A DNA stretch of 64,000 nt from Exiguobacterium aurantiacum DSM 6208. Lineage in GTDB: Bacteria; Bacillota; Bacilli; Exiguobacteriales; Exiguobacteriaceae. A program made the position numbers and the translations under genes. Numbering within the stretch: position 1 is the first letter of the stretch; each line of letters begins with the position of its first letter. The stretch lies in contig NZ_JNIQ01000001.1 in assembly GCF_000702585.1 (NCBI RefSeq), forward strand, positions 132,501 to 196,500, given 5' to 3'. Shown here one piece after another: positions 25,514 to 33,961 of the stretch. Under the pieces are notes generated by a model, which saw only the letters and a program-made list of their open reading frames with translations, made no database searches and was not told where the DNA came from.

Positions 25514-27985
25514 TTAGATGAAGAGGTTCAAGTTGCCGCCTTCGGCTGCCCCGAGGTATGCTGCCACACCACCGAGGTCGATACCGTCGATCAACTCTTC
25601 TTCTTTGATACCCATGACGTCCATTGACATCGTACAAGCGACCATTTTGACGCCCGCCTCTTGGGCTGACTTGATCATTTCGTCGAGTGATGGGACGTTC
25701 TTGTCACTCATGACTTTCTTCATCATCTTCTGTCCAACACCGGCGAAGTTCATGTTCGAGAGCGGGAGTTCACCTGCGTGTGACGGCATCATCATGCCGA
25801 ACATCTTCTCGAGACCTTGTTTCTTCACTTCCGGTGCGTCCGGTTTACGGATGACGTTAAGTCCCCAGAATGTGAAGAACATCGTTACTTCTTTACCCAT
25901 CGCCGCCGCGCCTTGGGCGATGATGAACGAAGCGAGGGCACGGTCAAGGTCACCGCTGAAGACGACCATCGATGCGCCGTCAGCTGCTGGTGCGCCTGCC
26001 GGGACGGCCGCAGGGCCATTTCCTTTTTGAAGAATCGCTTCGACTCGACCGTTGACGAACTGTTTCGAAACGAGTTTGTTGCCCGTCTTTTTCGCCCACG
26101 CCTCGATGTCAGCGAAGAAGCCTGGATCGCTCGCGAGGACACGAAGTGTCTCGCCTTCGCCTAGTTCAGCGACCTTTTTGTTTACTTCTAAGATCGGTCC
26201 CGGGCATTGCAGACCGCACGTATCTAGGAAAATCGGTTCCCCGACTGGTTCATTCATCATTGCTTGTGGTGCCTCCTTTGTAGCTGTCGCGGCTGTTTCG
26301 TCCGCCGCAGTCTTCGTGCCTTCCTCAATCGCATCGAAATCACGCTTCACTTGTGACCATGTTTTGTAGCCACCGCTCAAGTTCTTCACTTTGAAGCCGT
26401 TTTGACGCAAGATGCGGGCAGCAAGGTATCCGCGAAGACCGACTTGGCATGTCACGTAAATCGTTTCGTCTTTGCTGTAGTTGTCCAAGTTGTCACGAAG
26501 CGAGTTGACCGGGACGTTGATCGATCCTGGGATTTTCCCAAGTTCGTGTTCCGACTCGTCACGGACGTCGAGCAATGTCGCGCCGCCTTTGACCAAGCCT
26601 TCAATCTCATCCCAGTGGACGACTTCGTTGTCGCCGAGGACGACGTTCGAGGCGACGTAGCCGATCATGTTGACCGGGTCTTTCGCCGAACTGAACGGCG
26701 GCGCGTAGCTGAGTTCAAGATCTGGGAGGTCGAGGACCGTCAATCCGCCTTTCATCGCTGTCGCAATCACGTCGATTCGTTTGTCGACACCGTTCATGCC
26801 GACGCCTTGGGCACCATAGATCTCACCTGTCGTCGGATGGAACAACAGCTTGAGCGACACCGGTGTCGATCCTGGGTAGTACCCGGCGTGCGAACCTGGG
26901 TGCACGTGAACGGCTTCAAACTCTTTACCGGCAGCTTTCAAACGTTTCTCGTTCCAACCTGTCGACGCGACCGTCATATCAAATACTTTGGCGATCCCAG
27001 TCCCCATCGTACCGTTGTATTTCACATCACGGCCGTTAATGATGTCGGCCACGAGACGTCCTTGACGGTTAGCCGGCCATGCGAGCGGGACGACCGTCGG
27101 CTCTTGGAAGACGTAGTCGAGTACTTCGACAGCATCGCCGATCGCATAAATGTTCGGATCTGACGTGAGCATCTTCTCGTTGACACGAATCGCGCCACGG
27201 ATGCCTGTCTCAAGACCAGCTTCTGTCGCGATTGAAGATTCTGGCACAACGCCGATCGACAAGACGACCATGTCTGTTTCGATGACGCGACCGCTCTTCA
27301 AGTGGACGCGCTTCCCTTTTTCCGAGAACGAGTCAACACCGTCAGACAATTGAAGGTCGACGCCATGAAGACGCATATGCTCGTGAACCGGCGATACCAT
27401 CTCACGGTCGAGTGGTGTCATGACTTGATCGGCCATCTCGACGAGCGTCACTTCGACGCCGCGCTCACGCAAGTTTTCAGCCATTTCAATTCCGATGAAA
27501 CCGCCACCGATGACCGTCGCGTGTTTCGGCGCCTTGTCATCAACGTAGCTACGAATCTTATCCGTATCCGGAATGTTACGGAGCGTGAAGATGTCTTCCG
27601 CTTCTTCGATCCCTGGAATGTTCGGACGAATCGGTTTCGCACCTGGCGACAAGACGAGGACGTCGTATGACTCGTCATACGTCTCACCCGTTTTGACGTT
27701 TTTCACCGATACCGTTTTCTCAGCACGGTTGATTTTTGTCACTTCCGTCAAGTTACGGATATCGAGTTGGAACCGTTGGTGCATCCCTTCGACCGTTTGG
27801 ACGAGCAGTTTTTGACGGTCTTGAATCACGTCTCCAATGTAATACGGAAGACCGCAGTTCGCGAACGAGATGTATTCTCCACGGTCGAACATGACGATTT
27901 GGTTGTCTTCATTTAAACGGCGAAGACGGGCTGCTGCCGAGGCACCACCTGCCACCCCACCGACGATTACGATTTTTTTACTCAT
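25514..27985 (-). CDS. Four-domain CoA-disulfide reductase-rhodanese-TusA-DsrE fusion
   Basis: An 823-residue multidomain thiol/persulfide enzyme. Residues 1-450 are a flavin disulfide reductase: GGVAGGASAAARLRRLNE, the single redox cysteine in FANCGLPYYIGD near 43, GGGFIGIEMAENLRERG. Residues 455-545 are a rhodanese with CQVGLRG near 511. Residues 590-660 are TusA-like with DTCGLQCPGPILEVN. Residues 670-823 are DsrE-like with VACTMSMDVMGI. Related enzymes reduce CoA disulfides or persulfides using NAD(P)H. Four sulfur-carrying cysteines in one chain suggest relay of sulfane sulfur. It overlaps the rhodanese gene by 4 bp and is divergent from cstR. Confidence 0.9.
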   Translation of the reverse strand: MSKKIVIVGGVAGGASAAARLRRLNEDNQIVMFDRGEYISFANCGLPYYIGDVIQDRQKLLVQTVEGMHQRFQLDIRNLTEVTKINRAEKTVSVKNVKTGETYDESYDVLVLSPGAKPIRPNIPGIEEAEDIFTLRNIPDTDKIRSYVDDKAPKHATVIGGGFIGIEMAENLRERGVEVTLVEMADQVMTPLDREMVSPVHEHMRLHGVDLQLSDGVDSFSEKGKRVHLKSGRVIETDMVVLSIGVVPESSIATEAGLETGIRGAIRVNEKMLTSDPNIYAIGDAVEVLDYVFQEPTVVPLAWPANRQGRLVADIINGRDVKYNGTMGTGIAKVFDMTVASTGWNEKRLKAAGKEFEAVHVHPGSHAGYYPGSTPVSLKLLFHPTTGEIYGAQGVGMNGVDKRIDVIATAMKGGLTVLDLPDLELSYAPPFSSAKDPVNMIGYVASNVVLGDNEVVHWDEIEGLVKGGATLLDVRDESEHELGKIPGSINVPVNSLRDNLDNYSKDETIYVTCQVGLRGYLAARILRQNGFKVKNLSGGYKTWSQVKRDFDAIEEGTKTAADETAATATKEAPQAMMNEPVGEPIFLDTCGLQCPGPILEVNKKVAELGEGETLRVLASDPGFFADIEAWAKKTGNKLVSKQFVNGRVEAILQKGNGPAAVPAGAPAADGASMVVFSGDLDRALASFIIAQGAAAMGKEVTMFFTFWGLNVIRKPDAPEVKKQGLEKMFGMMMPSHAGELPLSNMNFAGVGQKMMKKVMSDKNVPSLDEMIKSAQEAGVKMVACTMSMDVMGIKEEELIDGIDLGGVAAYLGAAEGGNLNLFI

Positions 27986-28287
27986 TGCTCATTTCCTCCT
28001 TTGACGACTTCACCTGGCCAACTCATCAAGCCATCTTCTATATTGACCACTTTATAGCCTTTTGCTTCCATTTGCCAAGTCGCTTGCGTGCTGCGAGCAC
28101 CTGAACGGCATAAGACGATGTATTCTTGCTCCGGGTCGAGCGTGTCGATCCAGTCTGCTAGTTCAGAGAGCGGGTAGTTTTTCGCCCCGGCGATGTGTGC
28201 TTCTTGAAATTCGTCCCGTTCACGAACGTCGACGATATTTACAGGTACTTCAAAATCCATTTGTCGTTTCAAAGCCGATGCTTTCAT
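27982..28287 (-). CDS. Single-domain rhodanese
   Basis: About 101 residues with VNIVDVRERDEFQEAHIAGA and the active-site loop VLCRSGARSTQA (cysteine near residue 60). It transfers sulfane sulfur between thiols. I prefer the ATG at 28287, which has AAAGGATGG upstream and gives a normal single-domain length. In-frame starts at 28320 and TTG 28383 are possible, but the latter lies only about 10 bases after the predicted transcription start. It is first in a two-gene operon with the four-domain reductase. Confidence 0.88.
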   Translation of the reverse strand: MKASALKRQMDFEVPVNIVDVRERDEFQEAHIAGAKNYPLSELADWIDTLDPEQEYIVLCRSGARSTQATWQMEAKGYKVVNIEDGLMSWPGEVVKGGNEQ

Positions 28288-28400
28288 CTGTGTAAATCCA
28301 TCCTTTGCTTCTATAGTCATGTATCCGGTATTGATCTCAGCTTGGTCGCTGGCGTCCAACAAAGTTTGTGATTCGTTGAACAATGCGCGTCCACGTCATT

Positions 28401-28429
28401 AATATACCCCCTATGGTATCCGATTGCAA
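28401..28429 (-). promoter_or_regulatory. CstR-type operator within the rhodanese promoter
   Basis: On the minus strand TTGCAA (28429-28424), a 17-base spacer and TATATT (28406-28401). The spacer holds the quasi-palindrome ATACCCCCTATGGTAT (28404-28419), typical of CsoR/CstR operators. Confidence 0.72.
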
Positions 28430-28487
28430 GGAATATGTTTGACGAAACCGCAAACTTTTTAAAAATCTTCACTTCAAAGGTTGTCGC

Positions 28488-28516
28488 TCGACACATACTC
28501 CCCTGCGTATTAAGAT
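28488..28516 (+). promoter_or_regulatory. cstR promoter with second CstR-like operator
   Basis: TCGACA (28488-28493), 17 bases, then TAAGAT (28511-28516). The spacer contains ATACTCCCCTGCGTAT (28495-28510), matching the operator on the rhodanese side, so the regulator probably controls both directions. Confidence 0.6.
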
Positions 28517-28575
28517 GAGACTACACAATAAATAGTTGGGTTACTGAACGATTTTTACTATAGAGGTGAACAGAC

Positions 28576-28842
28576 ATGGAACAATACCAATATGACACGA
28601 AAGTGTTGAACCGGATGAAACGCGTCGAAGGTCAGATCAAAGCCATCATCCGCATGATGGAAGAAGGCAAAGAATGCCGGGACGTCGTCACCCAATTGAG
28701 CGCTGCCCGTTCGGCGCTCGACCGCGCCTCGACGATCATCGTCGCGAAGAACTTGGAGCAGTGCATCATCACGGCCCAACAAGATGGCGAAGATACGTCT
28801 GAAACGGTCGAAGAAGCCATCAAAATGTTGATGAAACGCTAG
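28576..28842 (+). CDS. cstR: CstR/CsoR-family persulfide-sensing repressor
   Basis: An 88-residue all-helical DUF156 repressor. Two conserved cysteines, in GKECRDVVTQLSA near residue 32 and NLEQCIITAQ near 62, are the sensing pair. Copper-sensing CsoR has a histidine before the second cysteine (H-L-x-x-C); here it is asparagine, as in CstR, which senses sulfane sulfur by forming cysteine cross-links. It is divergent from the rhodanese/reductase operon, with operator-like palindromes in both promoters. AGAGGTGAACAGAC precedes the ATG. Confidence 0.87.
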   Translation: MEQYQYDTKVLNRMKRVEGQIKAIIRMMEEGKECRDVVTQLSAARSALDRASTIIVAKNLEQCIITAQQDGEDTSETVEEAIKMLMKR

Positions 28843-28851
28843 TTCCCCTTG

Positions 28852-28876
28852 CTTTCCCCTCCCAAATGGGGGAAAG
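28852..28876 (+). terminator. Weak hairpin after cstR
   Basis: CTTTCCCC (28852-28859) pairs with GGGGAAAG (28869-28876). No T-run follows, so read-through into the next gene is possible. Confidence 0.4.
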
Positions 28877-28907
28877 TTAGAGTAACGACTTTTAAGGGGG
28901 ATTTCTT

Positions 28908-29339
28908 GTGAACTTCGAAGAAAAAGTAGAATCATTCAAAGCGCTCGTCGCAGAACGCAACATGACGTTCAAAGAGAGCGAGACTGAAACGCACGTCACG
29001 TTTTTAACGCGTGAAACGACTAAATCCGGGGCTCAACCCGTTATGATTATCGCCTTCAACAAAAAAACGACGGACGCCGAGCTTTATGCCGCGACCGTGA
29101 CGCACGTGCCGGACTACGTCGAAGATTTACCGATCCTCAACGCATTAAACGAGTTCAACCAAGAGTTCAAATACTTCCGTTGTGTCCTCGACAGCGACCG
29201 TGATGTCACGCTCGCTTCGACGCTCGACCTCGACCTCGGCTTTTCACCGGAGATCATCTTGCAACATTCATTCATGATGTTCCAAGCGGCCGACGAAGTG
29301 AACGAGTACATGCAGAAGTTGTACACGCAAGTCCAATGA
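28908..29339 (+). CDS. YbjN-fold small protein
   Basis: A 143-residue acidic soluble protein starting at GTG 28908, eight bases after AAGGGGG. MIIAFNKKTTDAELYAA, LPILNALNEFNQEFKYFRC and the C-terminal LQHSFMMFQAADEVNEYMQ resemble the YbjN/type III secretion chaperone-like fold, members of which are small adaptor proteins of unknown partner in Gram-positives. It follows cstR on the same strand, perhaps by read-through. The assignment is by pattern. Confidence 0.55.
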   Translation: MNFEEKVESFKALVAERNMTFKESETETHVTFLTRETTKSGAQPVMIIAFNKKTTDAELYAATVTHVPDYVEDLPILNALNEFNQEFKYFRCVLDSDRDVTLASTLDLDLGFSPEIILQHSFMMFQAADEVNEYMQKLYTQVQ

Positions 29340-29371
29340 CCACTATTTTCTGACGACGTTAGTCGCCAGCC

Positions 29372-29413
29372 AAAAAGACGATTCCTCCGATTGTTCGGGA
29401 GAATCGTCTTTTT
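29372..29413. terminator. Bidirectional terminator between the YbjN-like gene and ctaG
   Basis: A long stem with AAAAAGACGATTC at its base and T-runs on both strands. Confidence 0.85.
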
Positions 29414-29421
29414 CCTTACCG

Positions 29422-30216
29422 TTAGCCGTTTTTATCTAACGCAAGATGGCGAGGTGCTGTCGCTTTATACCATTGGTAACAAAGAATAATAATTAAGACC
29501 AAATCGACCGCATCACCACCGTAATACATCCAAAGCGCACCTGCCTCCGCCTCCACTCTCGGTACTCCGTGAGGCGGGTTAGCATAAATCAGTTTTGCCA
29601 ATATTTTGTGTCCGGCCAAGGCGAGCACCAACATCGTCGCTCGATACAGATAACTGTAGCGGTGCGAGGTGATGTCCACATAAATGATTGAAATTGTGAA
29701 TATATACCCTGCCAAAAATACGTGTAGATGGACTAATGCATACAACGAAGTCGATTCGTGCATGAGCGAATAAACGTTCGTCATGTAGAGCACGTATAGT
29801 CCTCCGATGTTAAGAACAGTTGCCGTAGCAGGATTCATGATGAATTGGAAAATGCGGATTTTTAATAACCGGGTTACTCGTCGAGCCGCCTCTACACGTA
29901 ACGTCCGTAACATCAACGTCATCGGTGCCGCTAAGGCAAGAAGAAGCGGCGCCAACATTCCAAGAAGCAAGTGTCCAATCATATGACCGACAAAATTGGT
30001 ATGGGCGTAGGCTGCCAAAGGTCCGATGAGCGCGAGTCCCGCTGTTAAGATGCCGGCGACCCATAAGCCGTATCGATGAAGCGGCCACGATTTATAGGCG
30101 CGACTCGTCATCACGGCGGCGAGTGGATAAACGACGAGCGCGATCAGCAACAAGATTAAGACAATCGCCTCATACCCACCACCCGGTACGTGCATGTGGG
30201 AATGCATGTCACTCAT
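29422..30216 (-). CDS. ctaG: caa3-type cytochrome c oxidase assembly factor CtaG
   Basis: A 264-residue membrane protein with about seven segments. HTNFVGHMIGHLLLGMLAPL near residue 72 and HLHVFLAGYIFTISIIYVD near 165 carry the paired histidines of the CtaG (caa3) family, and LYRATMLVLALAGHKILAKL near 192 completes the signature. Members are needed for assembly of the copper/heme oxidase. It overlaps the DUF2243 gene by 4 bp, a known pairing in Bacillota. No oxidase subunit gene is in the window. Confidence 0.88.
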   Translation of the reverse strand: MSDMHSHMHVPGGGYEAIVLILLLIALVVYPLAAVMTSRAYKSWPLHRYGLWVAGILTAGLALIGPLAAYAHTNFVGHMIGHLLLGMLAPLLLALAAPMTLMLRTLRVEAARRVTRLLKIRIFQFIMNPATATVLNIGGLYVLYMTNVYSLMHESTSLYALVHLHVFLAGYIFTISIIYVDITSHRYSYLYRATMLVLALAGHKILAKLIYANPPHGVPRVEAEAGALWMYYGGDAVDLVLIIILCYQWYKATAPRHLALDKNG

Positions 30217-30683
30217 CCCCCTTCTTCCGCCAGTCTTTTCCGCTTTTGTGTCTGGTTGAACAGAATGAGACCACCGATTAAGATCAAGGCAGCCGTAATG
30301 TTCCAGACGAGATCATAAGGAAGGATGTTCACGCCATAGCGAATTTGATGAAGCTGAAAAAGCTTATGATGGACGATCCCGTCGTACAATTGGAAGAACC
30401 CCACTCCGATGAGCACCCCGCTCATCCACCTCTTCATCCAAAAAGACTGTCGTCTACGTAGATCAGCTAATAAAAACAAGGACGCGACGGTGGCGAACCA
30501 ACTAAAGGCGTGGAACAGGCCATCTGAAAATAAGCCGGCCTTCAAAGTGGATTTATCATAAAAGTGATGCCATGCGAGCAGTTGATGGAAAACCACTTCA
30601 TCAACAAATGCGATGAGCCCGATCCCGAATAGAAATCCTGAACCGAAATTTCGAAACGCTTGCGCATAAGGACGCCTCTCCAT
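30213..30683 (-). CDS. DUF2243 membrane protein
   Basis: A 156-residue protein with four membrane segments. FGIGLIAFVDEVVFHQLLAW near residue 18 and GFFQLYDGIVHHKLFQLHQI near 95 contain regularly placed D/E and H residues that are the DUF2243 signature and look like intramembrane metal ligands. The start at 30683 follows AGGGGGTGTAAAGGG; an in-frame start at 30749 has no site. Coupling to ctaG by a 4-bp overlap suggests a role in copper or oxidase biogenesis (inference). Confidence 0.8.
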   Translation of the reverse strand: MERRPYAQAFRNFGSGFLFGIGLIAFVDEVVFHQLLAWHHFYDKSTLKAGLFSDGLFHAFSWFATVASLFLLADLRRRQSFWMKRWMSGVLIGVGFFQLYDGIVHHKLFQLHQIRYGVNILPYDLVWNITAALILIGGLILFNQTQKRKRLAEEGG

Positions 30684-30840
30684 CCCTTTACACCCCCTAG
30701 TTAAAACCAGAATCTTCTGACATCCATTTGATTCCCTTCTCGTTTCCAATTAAACGTTTTCTCTTTCTCTTCCGAAGAGAGGCTCACGTGTTGAAACATT
30801 TTCGTTGTACTTGTCGTATGTAGAAAAAGGAGGTTTTCAG

Positions 30841-31788
30841 ATGATGAAGCGTTATACTCATTACCTTGATGCGTTCGAAGCGATCAAACAAGCGACCAAA
30901 TGGTCACTCACCGATGACTTCCGAAGACTGATGGCCATCAACTATGCCATCCACGATATGGCGTTCGATTCAACACGTTTCGAGACGGCACAAGCTGCCT
31001 TAAAACAAAAGACGGGCATGTTCTCGAAGTTTCGCGGGACGAACAGCCTCGTCTGGTTATCGTTCCTCGATGCCAAATATGAGGACGTCGCCCCGGCCAT
31101 CGATGAGGCACTGCGGCTCGATCAGCTGCTCGACCGAAAACACTTCCGCTACAGCACGTTACGTCCGTTCATCGCGAGCCAGCTACTGAACGTCGACGCG
31201 CCGGAGCGCCGTCTCGACGAGGCAAGTGCCCTCTATCAAACGTTCAAGCAACATCACCCGTGGCTGACGAGCGAAGAAGACCTGTTGTCGGCGCTCGTCC
31301 TCGTCCAAGCGTTTGACGACCATGACGGTTTGAACGAACGGATCGAAACGTACTACGAGGCGCTGAAGGTTCATGTGTCCCGCTCGAACGAACTGCAGCT
31401 CGTCTCGCATTTGCTCGCCTTCAGCGAACTCGCTCCAGACGATGCCGTCACACGTTTCCTCGCTTGGCGAGAGCGGCTACAACGGCAAAAGATTACCGTC
31501 CGAAACGAACATCTGCCACCGCTCGCCTTGCTCACAATCGTCACCGAGCCGACCGACGAGACGGTCCAGGCCGTGGCCGACATCGTCCTAGCTGAAACCG
31601 AGAAACAGCGTTGGTTCAACACGCATAGCCTGACCGTCGCCTTACAACTCGTCGCCGCAGAACATATTACGGAAGAGGCGAGTGATTTGCTCCTACATGG
31701 CACGTTCGCCCATCTGCTCGCCATGCAGCAGGCCGCGACGACAGCTGCGACCGTGGCCGTCATCTCGAGCACATCATCGAACAACTAA
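30841..31788 (+). CDS. DUF4003 family protein
   Basis: A 315-residue soluble helical protein. FSKFRGTNSLVWLSFLDAKY near residue 58 and the overall alpha-solenoid-like sequence fit DUF4003, a Bacillales family of unknown function. AAGGAGG sits seven bases before the ATG at 30841. The last residues are rich in alanine, threonine and serine. It is monocistronic and convergent with the YwiC-like gene. Confidence 0.72.
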   Translation: MMKRYTHYLDAFEAIKQATKWSLTDDFRRLMAINYAIHDMAFDSTRFETAQAALKQKTGMFSKFRGTNSLVWLSFLDAKYEDVAPAIDEALRLDQLLDRKHFRYSTLRPFIASQLLNVDAPERRLDEASALYQTFKQHHPWLTSEEDLLSALVLVQAFDDHDGLNERIETYYEALKVHVSRSNELQLVSHLLAFSELAPDDAVTRFLAWRERLQRQKITVRNEHLPPLALLTIVTEPTDETVQAVADIVLAETEKQRWFNTHSLTVALQLVAAEHITEEASDLLLHGTFAHLLAMQQAATTAATVAVISSTSSNN

Positions 31789-31809
31789 AAAAGAAGGGTC
31801 GCCCCTTCT
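31787..31809 (-). terminator. Terminator after the YwiC-like gene
   Basis: AGAAGGG (31792-31798) pairs with CCCTTCT, followed by six T on the minus strand. The stem touches the ywiC stop codon. Confidence 0.65.
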
Positions 31810-32530
31810 ACGTGTACAAATATACGCTCAAACATACCAACACGAACACAGAGTTGGCAATCTCCACGATCCCGATCTTCATGATGGGGATCTTTTTTCC
31901 ATAGAACGCAACCGCCCGCATGAGACTCGGCACGTAAGCGAGTGCGAGCATCGGATAGCCGAGGACGATGAAAATGGTGACGAGCAAGCCATGATATCCC
32001 CATGATACGTTGCGATAAAACAGGCTCTTTTTCTCCCGAATCATCGTCTTGACGAAAAAAATACTGCCGAGGAAATATAAGTACGGCAAGACGAACATCC
32101 ATACTATCGTCCCGTCCAAGGCACGTGCCCCGAGATAATAACTCGCCATCCCACCGATACAAAACGAGGTGACGGCACTGACGTCGTTCCAGACGTTGCG
32201 CTCATCCTTGATTTTAGCGAAATAGGCGTTGACGAGGCCGAACGGAATCATGGCAAGGACGAACCAGACGAGACGCCACTCGGCTAGAAACACCGGGATG
32301 GCGGCGACGATTGCAATCGTCAAATACGTCGCGACCGTGCGCAACAGTTCTGGCGACTTCTTTCGTTGCTTGATGTATTGGAACAAGAAAAACGTCCCCA
32401 TATAGACGAACAGCCAAGCAATGGCGAACGGGATGTGGACGAGCGTCCAGCCCCCGACGATGCCGCCGAGCAAGAACGGTAAAATCAGCATCGACCAGGC
32501 GCCGTGCTGTTTTGGAATCATCCATTTCAC
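31808..32530 (-). CDS. YwiC-like membrane protein
   Basis: A 240-residue protein with about seven membrane segments. The N-terminus MIPKQHGAWSMLILPFLLG is the YwiC signature, and KIKDERNVWNDVSAVTSFC and the C-terminal PSLMRAVAFYGKK are also conserved. Function unknown; YwiC sits near nitrate respiration genes in B. subtilis, but no such genes are here. GAAGGAGGGAGTCTTG precedes the start. Confidence 0.82.
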   Translation of the reverse strand: MKWMIPKQHGAWSMLILPFLLGGIVGGWTLVHIPFAIAWLFVYMGTFFLFQYIKQRKKSPELLRTVATYLTIAIVAAIPVFLAEWRLVWFVLAMIPFGLVNAYFAKIKDERNVWNDVSAVTSFCIGGMASYYLGARALDGTIVWMFVLPYLYFLGSIFFVKTMIREKKSLFYRNVSWGYHGLLVTIFIVLGYPMLALAYVPSLMRAVAFYGKKIPIMKIGIVEIANSVFVLVCLSVYLYT

Positions 32531-32703
32531 AAGACTCCCTCCTTCTCTATTTAGTGTAGAGGAACGGCCCTATGAAATGCTGTGACATTTATTACTAATC
32601 TTCACATATTCTCTTTTCTATATCCATTTTGTATAAAATAATAGCCTATGTAGACCTTCATTTCGGTATGCTAGAAGTGATTTGAATGAGAGGAGATTGA
32701 AAT

Positions 32704-33162
32704 TTGACTCATAACCCAGAACGAAGAAACAACCGTCTCATATTTAAAATTATTTTTGGCATGATTCTTAGTCTCCTTATCATTGGTCGAATTCCTTTGC
32801 AGCTCCCACTTGCTTTTACGACATCGTTTGTTCCGTTCGAAGTAAGCGAACCTGCTTATCTTCCAATCGATGCAACAGATCAATACTCCAATCTCGTAAA
32901 TTTAAAACAAGTTAAACTCGTATATAAAAACGAGGCAGAGTCCTTGACGGTATGGGCAACCACAGACCTCGGGTGGAATCACGTGACTCGTTGGGACGAA
33001 CCCATCGAGTTATTGGATGGCTCGAACGGATATTATACAGAGGTTGATCAAATAAAGATCGTCAGCTGGCAACATGAGAACGTTGAATACGCAATCGACT
33101 ATTCAGGGAATCGCCTTTCAAAAGAAGAGTTAGTTAAAATTGCGAGTTCAATCGAGCGATGA
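32704..33162 (+). CDS. Single-pass membrane protein with a DUF4367-like tail, unknown
   Basis: A 152-residue protein beginning with TTG at 32704 after GAGAGGAGATTGAAA. It has a hydrophobic segment at about residues 13-38 and an extracytoplasmic domain ending GNRLSKEELVKIASSIE. That end resembles the DUF4367 motif found on anti-sigma-like and lipoprotein modules. The gene is visibly more AT-rich than its neighbours, which hints at recent acquisition or weak expression. It is flanked by a terminator and has no operon partner. Confidence 0.6.
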   Translation: MTHNPERRNNRLIFKIIFGMILSLLIIGRIPLQLPLAFTTSFVPFEVSEPAYLPIDATDQYSNLVNLKQVKLVYKNEAESLTVWATTDLGWNHVTRWDEPIELLDGSNGYYTEVDQIKIVSWQHENVEYAIDYSGNRLSKEELVKIASSIER

Positions 33163-33186
33163 ATTAAGCCTATACGGTCACGGCAT

Positions 33187-33220
33187 TAAAAAAAACGATC
33201 TCACGCGAGATCGTTTTTTG
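33187..33220. terminator. Bidirectional terminator between the 152-residue protein gene and yitT
   Basis: A 13-bp stem AAAAAACGATCTC with loop ACGC and T-runs on both sides. It overlaps the yitT stop codon. Confidence 0.85.
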
Positions 33221-33836
33221 TTTTCAGTTTGGTCACACTTGGCACGACGATTTCGACAACGTCTTCCGTCAACATCTTCGTGACGACACGTCCCGCGATT
33301 GCGACGGCGACGAGCGTATAGAGCGCGTTCGACAATGGCAAGTAGATGAGCGAGATCGCCAAGACGATCACATCGAATATGATGAGGATCGTTCCGACCG
33401 AGACGCCAGTCCACTTCGACAAACCGAGCGCGAACAAGTCGTCCCCGCCCGTCGCTCCGCCTGACTTCAAGACGAGACCGAGACCGTAACCGGTCACGAT
33501 CCCACTTGCGATCGCGGCAAAGAGCGTTGCCGGCCATACTTGGATGTCAAACGTCAACAGGTCGAGCCGGTCCCACATCGCATAGCTGAGCGAGAGCGAC
33601 GCCGCCGCAAGCACCGCTTGTCCGACGAAACGCCAGCCTTTCCACCAAAGGGCGATTAAAAAGAAGGGGATGTCGAGTACGATCATCGAGATCGCTGGAT
33701 CGATATCAAATAAATAGCGGCCGAGTAATGCTAACCCGACAAAGCCCCCTTCAGCCAAACCAAACTGTTCATTCAAATAATAATAACCGAACGCCATGAT
33801 CAGCGTTCCGAGCACTATGGTAGCAACTCGTTTCAT
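33201..33836 (-). CDS. YitT-family membrane protein
   Basis: A 211-residue protein with about five membrane segments. FGLAEGGFVGLALLGRYLF near residue 24 and GYGLGLVLKSGGATGGDDLF near 108 are the two repeated glycine motifs of the YitT/DUF161 family. It lacks the C-terminal DUF2179 domain of longer relatives. Transport is suspected, substrate unknown. The ATG at 33836 follows GGGGAGGA, but that site is buried in a strong hairpin. A 170-base leader with an upstream ORF precedes it, so expression is likely post-transcriptionally controlled. Confidence 0.8.
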   Translation of the reverse strand: MKRVATIVLGTLIMAFGYYYLNEQFGLAEGGFVGLALLGRYLFDIDPAISMIVLDIPFFLIALWWKGWRFVGQAVLAAASLSLSYAMWDRLDLLTFDIQVWPATLFAAIASGIVTGYGLGLVLKSGGATGGDDLFALGLSKWTGVSVGTILIIFDVIVLAISLIYLPLSNALYTLVAVAIAGRVVTKMLTEDVVEIVVPSVTKLKTKNDLA

Positions 33837-33844
33837 TCCGATTG

Positions 33845-33869
33845 TCCTCCCCGTTTTCAACGGAGAGGA
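33845..33869 (-). promoter_or_regulatory. Hairpin sequestering the yitT ribosome binding site
   Basis: An 11-bp stem including one G-T wobble: 33845-33855 pairs with 33859-33869 around a 3-base loop. The descending arm is the GGGGAGGA Shine-Dalgarno sequence, so the yitT start should be masked unless the hairpin is opened. No T-run follows, so it is not a terminator. Confidence 0.65.
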
Positions 33870-33922
33870 GGATCCTCAGTCGTAGCCGCGGTTCCATCTG
33901 TTCCATCTCCGATCTTCCGTTT

Positions 33923-33960
33923 GTTGATTTTTACATTGATTTCATCTGTAAAAACTCAAC
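33923..33960 (-). other. AT-rich hairpin in the yitT leader
   Basis: A 13-bp stem with one bulge (33923-33935 with 33947-33960) and an 11-base loop starts immediately after the upstream ORF stop codon, like the first hairpin of translational attenuators. Confidence 0.6.
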
Positions 33961-33961
33961 G

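Noticed and set aside
26402-27163. Plus-strand open frame of 253 codons opposite the four-domain reductase
   Set aside because: Same shadow pattern; the minus strand has four recognisable domains over this stretch.
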